Of a stretch of 64,000 bases of DNA, positions 61,286 to 64,000 are shown piece by piece. The notes below the pieces were generated by a model. The model was not told the DNA's origin. It was given only the letters and a program-made list of their open reading frames with translations, and ran no database searches. The stretch comes from Planctomycetaceae bacterium (lineage in GTDB: Bacteria > Planctomycetota > Phycisphaerae > SM23-33): assembly GCA_021371965.1 (NCBI GenBank), contig JAJFVE010000131.1:7048-71047 (forward strand). Reading direction: 5' to 3'. The position numbers were made by a program, and so were the translations under genes. The first letter of the stretch is position 1. The number at the start of each line of letters is the position of its first letter.

Positions 61286-63901
61286 TTATATCGCCACCGT
61301 CAGCGGGTTAGTCGGATCAATCGTCACGACTTGCGCAAAGGTGAGCTTGCCTTTTTCGATCGTGCAGGCGACCTTCTTCTTGCCCAGCGTGACGCTCTTG
61401 ATCTTGCTCTTGGCCAGGAACGGCAGGTTCAGCGTCGCCAGCGTGAGCTTGCCGGCGGTAACTTCGACGGCCACGTTCTTGCGCGTGTTGCGGAACATGC
61501 CCCAGGCGCCTTCGAGGGACCAGCAGCAGTCGAACTTGCCGCCTTTGCCTGCGATGACCGGATTGAAGCCGATGGTCTTGCGCGGCATGTCGAACTGGAA
61601 CCCGCTCAGGGCCGGCAGCAGCGCGTAGCTGGCCATCGAGCGGGCGTAGTTGTGCCCGCACTCGATCTCGTTCCACGGATTGCGGTTCTCGCCGTTGTAT
61701 CGCTGGCGCACAGCCGCGACGGCCTCGAGCCCTTCCTTGACCAGACCGTACTGGATCATGGTGATCGCCCCGCTGTACTCGAAGCCGTTCATGGTCTCTT
61801 CGGCGTACGTCAGCGGGCAGGCAGGCTTCTCGGTGCCCTTAGGCCATTCGCAGATCATCAGACCGCCTTCGTCGTTGCAGCTATAGATGCGGCAGGCGTT
61901 GAACACGTCGCGCATCGACTTCTTGAAGTTGTAGCGATAGAGCGACTTGGCGGCCTTTCGCACCTGGGCCGGGTCGAGCACGTCGCCCAGACCGCAGAGG
62001 TTCGCGTGCCACTGGCCCAGGATCTGGTCCAGCGCGCAGCCTTCGTCAATCTGGTACTTGATCTGGGCGTGTTCGGCGTCCCAGTAGTAGTCGATGCCCT
62101 TGTGCTGCTCCAGGCCGGTGGCGGCAAACTTGTCCAGTATGCCCTTGTCATTCACGTCGATCTTCTGGTGGTAGTACTCGCCGTTGAAGAGGTTCTTGTC
62201 GACCCAGGCCTTGCCCTTGTCGAACACCTCGCGGTACTCGGCCGCCGCGGCAGAGTCGCCGAGGTACTCGGCCATCTCGATACCCGCTTTCAGCGCGGCC
62301 AGGTAAAAGCTGTTGAGCCAACTGCTGGGGCCGAAGAGCTCGACGTCCAGCGTGTGGTGCTGGCGGCCTTCGAGCACGCCGTCCTTGTCGCGGTCCCACA
62401 TGTCGTAGTTTTCAGGGGCCCAGGCCCACTCGATGTTCTTCTTGATCTTGGCCCAGTGGCCCTTGAGCCAGGCGTCGTCGCCGCAGATCTTCCACTCGCG
62501 GTAGGCCTTGATGATGCCGCAGAACTGTCCGTCCGCGCACGGCCGCATCGTCGATCGCGTGCGACCCAGCGGCAACTGGATGCGGAAGCCCATGCTCCCG
62601 TCGTCAGCGTAGTTGTACTGGAAGTCCGCGTCGCGAACCGTCCGCTCCAGGTGCGGGAACAGGAACGGCATGGCGTAGGCGTAGTTCCACACGTGCGTGC
62701 AGCTTCCCTCGCAGCAGCCGCTGCTGGCCGAGCAGCCTTCCCACCCGTAAAACGTCCCGTCTTCCAGGCGCAGGCACGTCGGGCTCTTGAGCAGCGAGAT
62801 GTTGGCCGACACCGCGTCGATGGCCGGGGCGGGCAAGTCGCTGCTGAACAACGCATCTTTGAACGCCAGCGTCTGGCTCTCGAGCCGGTCCCACTGCGTC
62901 AGACAGTAATCGGCGGTGGCCCTGGAGTCGGCGAACAGCTTGGCGTAGTAGTTCTTCCAGCCATTGGCGGCGTGATTGATGCCGTCGCCACACTTGGCGC
63001 TGTCGGAGCAGCAGGCGCCGCTATCGCACTTGACGGGATTCCAGTAGTTCTCGCAATTGGGGAAATTCCAGGCGATCACGAAGCGGGCCCTGGTGGTCTT
63101 GCCCGGCGCCGCCGATACGTGGGCGGCCAGCGTGGCGTAGTCGCCGCCGACCTTGTCGCTGGGCGTGTAGGTGCGGTTTTTGAGCTTGCCCTTGGCCCGC
63201 AGGTCGCGCCAGTAGACGCCCAAGTTGTCGAACCACGCGCCGCGGAACCAGTATTCCTGGTAGCTCACGTCGGAGGCGTCGGTGGCGATGGTCATGTCGC
63301 CATACTTGACGTCTTCCTTGGGCAGCGAGACGCTGGTCAGGTTGATCTGCTTGATCTTGCCGTTGGCGGCGAACGCGTTGGCCGTCCCGCCCTGCAGCGG
63401 GTTCTGGACCGTCAGGCACAGCGTGTAATTGATCTTCTTTTTGGTGGGGTTCCTGACCTCGACCTCAAAAAACGCGGCCGGGATACCCGAGTCGTCTTCA
63501 TTGAGTGGGATGAACGGATTGAAGGCCTTGATCGTCACGGCGCCGGGGAACTTGCGGTCGGTCAGCGTGAGCCTGGCGACGGGGAACTCGCCCTGGAACG
63601 AGCAGGTCGAGAAGTGCGGCACGCCGGCCATCGTCTCGCGCCCGGGGCCAAAGCCGCCGCCGATATACGGCGGGGGCAAGTCGCCGTTCATGATGCGGCT
63701 GTCGAGGAGCTGCCCCCCGGCCTCGGCCTTGATGGCGAAGTGCGAGAAGCCCAGCATGCTGAACTTGTTGGGCTTGTTGAAGATTTCCCAATCCACCAGC
63801 CGCCCTGTCCCCGACAACCCGATGCACCCGGTGCCGATGCCGCCCAGGGGAAACGAGATCGTGTTCAGCCGCGAACCGGTGTACGTAAAGTAGTTGCTCA
63901 T
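61286..63901 (-). CDS. GH116 beta-glucosidase (GBA2-like)
   Basis: Predicted 871 aa. An N-terminal beta-sandwich domain (NTISFPLGGIGTGCIGLSGTGRLVDWEIFNKPNK; residues 1-300) and an (alpha/alpha)6 barrel. The segment GWEGCSASSGCCEGSCTHVWNYAYAMPFLFPHLERTVRD carries the likely nucleophile Glu (the E in CCEGSC or nearby). DGVLEGRQHHTLDVELFGPSSW holds the acid/base Asp of GH116. No signal peptide, so it is probably cytoplasmic. The family cleaves beta-glucosides, including glucosylceramide-type lipids. The ATG at 63901 (AAGGA upstream) is preferred to 63928. Confidence 0.88.
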   Translation of the reverse strand: MSNYFTYTGSRLNTISFPLGGIGTGCIGLSGTGRLVDWEIFNKPNKFSMLGFSHFAIKAEAGGQLLDSRIMNGDLPPPYIGGGFGPGRETMAGVPHFSTCSFQGEFPVARLTLTDRKFPGAVTIKAFNPFIPLNEDDSGIPAAFFEVEVRNPTKKKINYTLCLTVQNPLQGGTANAFAANGKIKQINLTSVSLPKEDVKYGDMTIATDASDVSYQEYWFRGAWFDNLGVYWRDLRAKGKLKNRTYTPSDKVGGDYATLAAHVSAAPGKTTRARFVIAWNFPNCENYWNPVKCDSGACCSDSAKCGDGINHAANGWKNYYAKLFADSRATADYCLTQWDRLESQTLAFKDALFSSDLPAPAIDAVSANISLLKSPTCLRLEDGTFYGWEGCSASSGCCEGSCTHVWNYAYAMPFLFPHLERTVRDADFQYNYADDGSMGFRIQLPLGRTRSTMRPCADGQFCGIIKAYREWKICGDDAWLKGHWAKIKKNIEWAWAPENYDMWDRDKDGVLEGRQHHTLDVELFGPSSWLNSFYLAALKAGIEMAEYLGDSAAAAEYREVFDKGKAWVDKNLFNGEYYHQKIDVNDKGILDKFAATGLEQHKGIDYYWDAEHAQIKYQIDEGCALDQILGQWHANLCGLGDVLDPAQVRKAAKSLYRYNFKKSMRDVFNACRIYSCNDEGGLMICEWPKGTEKPACPLTYAEETMNGFEYSGAITMIQYGLVKEGLEAVAAVRQRYNGENRNPWNEIECGHNYARSMASYALLPALSGFQFDMPRKTIGFNPVIAGKGGKFDCCWSLEGAWGMFRNTRKNVAVEVTAGKLTLATLNLPFLAKSKIKSVTLGKKKVACTIEKGKLTFAQVVTIDPTNPLTVAI

Positions 63902-64000
63902 GAGGCCGTCCTTTTTGTTCAGACCCATTCAGGTCAAGGCGGCCACACTACCCGCCGCCTTCGGGCGGGTCAATCTTCTAACCGCCACTAGTGATCTAAC
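63902..64000. other. Window end, upstream region of GH116 gene
   Basis: About 100 bases with no gene; they hold the upstream region of the minus-strand GH116 gene. Confidence 0.5.

Noticed and set aside
61331..63991. 886-aa open frame on the plus strand opposite the GH116 gene
   Set aside because: It is a shadow of a high-G+C gene. The minus-strand frame matches GH116 throughout, while this one has low-complexity, Gln/Arg/His-rich content and no known motif.

Overview
The window looks like a piece of a high-G+C chromosome from the phylum Planctomycetota, most likely the class Phycisphaerae. This is an inference from several traits: exosortase-type PEP-CTERM proteins, a GreA-family factor with a very long N-terminal extension (as in Chlamydiae), a type IV pilus / type II secretion hybrid cluster with LamG-carrying proteins, and many short dispersed palindromes. 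No rRNA or ribosomal operon is present to prove it.

Layout. 1-15000: ordinary chromosomal genes in mixed orientation. They are the end of an ABC exporter, a XylR-like AraC regulator, the giant GreA-family protein, an asparagine-synthase-like protein without a glutaminase cysteine, a LamG/PEP-CTERM protein, a YhiN-family flavoprotein, a UroD-like protein, a secreted protein of unknown function and a GH28-type beta-helix protein. 15000-23390: a stack of integrative elements at a tRNA-Arg(ACG) gene. The intact one (16745-23357) is bounded by a 42-bp direct repeat of the tRNA 3' end. It carries a tyrosine integrase, a Rep_trans-type replication initiator/relaxase with paired perfect inverted repeats in its 5' end (candidate double-strand origin or oriT), two helix-turn-helix proteins, an orphan BglII-like endonuclease next to a repeat lipoprotein, and one unknown cargo gene. 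Left of it lies a decayed relative with a truncated integrase, a 180-bp homologous module and a different cargo gene (DUF805 membrane protein) in the same slot. 23400-32600: rpiB, a metallophosphoesterase, rpmH (too short for routine ORF calls), a TPR-like membrane protein coupled to purD, a PilZ protein, a pyrR-pyrB-pyrC operon and a radical SAM protein.

32900-41260: a complete F-type ATP synthase operon (two small AtpI/AtpZ-like membrane proteins, then a, c, b, delta, alpha, gamma, beta, a nitroreductase, epsilon). Subunits c and b both have signal-peptide-like N-termini. 41760-59020: a long, tightly packed, one-direction cluster for a pilus or secretion machine. It holds five prepilin-like proteins, PilM, PilN, PilO, a PilP/GspC-like protein, a secretin and a TPR lipoprotein. 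These are followed by a histidine kinase, a response regulator, an HD-GYP phosphodiesterase and a STAS protein, and then the assembly ATPase (with an N-terminal region resembling the c-di-GMP-binding MshEN domain) and the GspF/PilC platform protein. The gene order suggests that c-di-GMP and two-component signalling are built into the machine. 59100-63901: a PEP-CTERM remnant, a small membrane protein, an aldo/keto reductase and a GH116 beta-glucosidase.

Several families of short palindromic repeats recur. They lie between genes, supply stop codons, and in two cases (YhiN-like and HD-GYP genes) are read through in frame as part of the protein.
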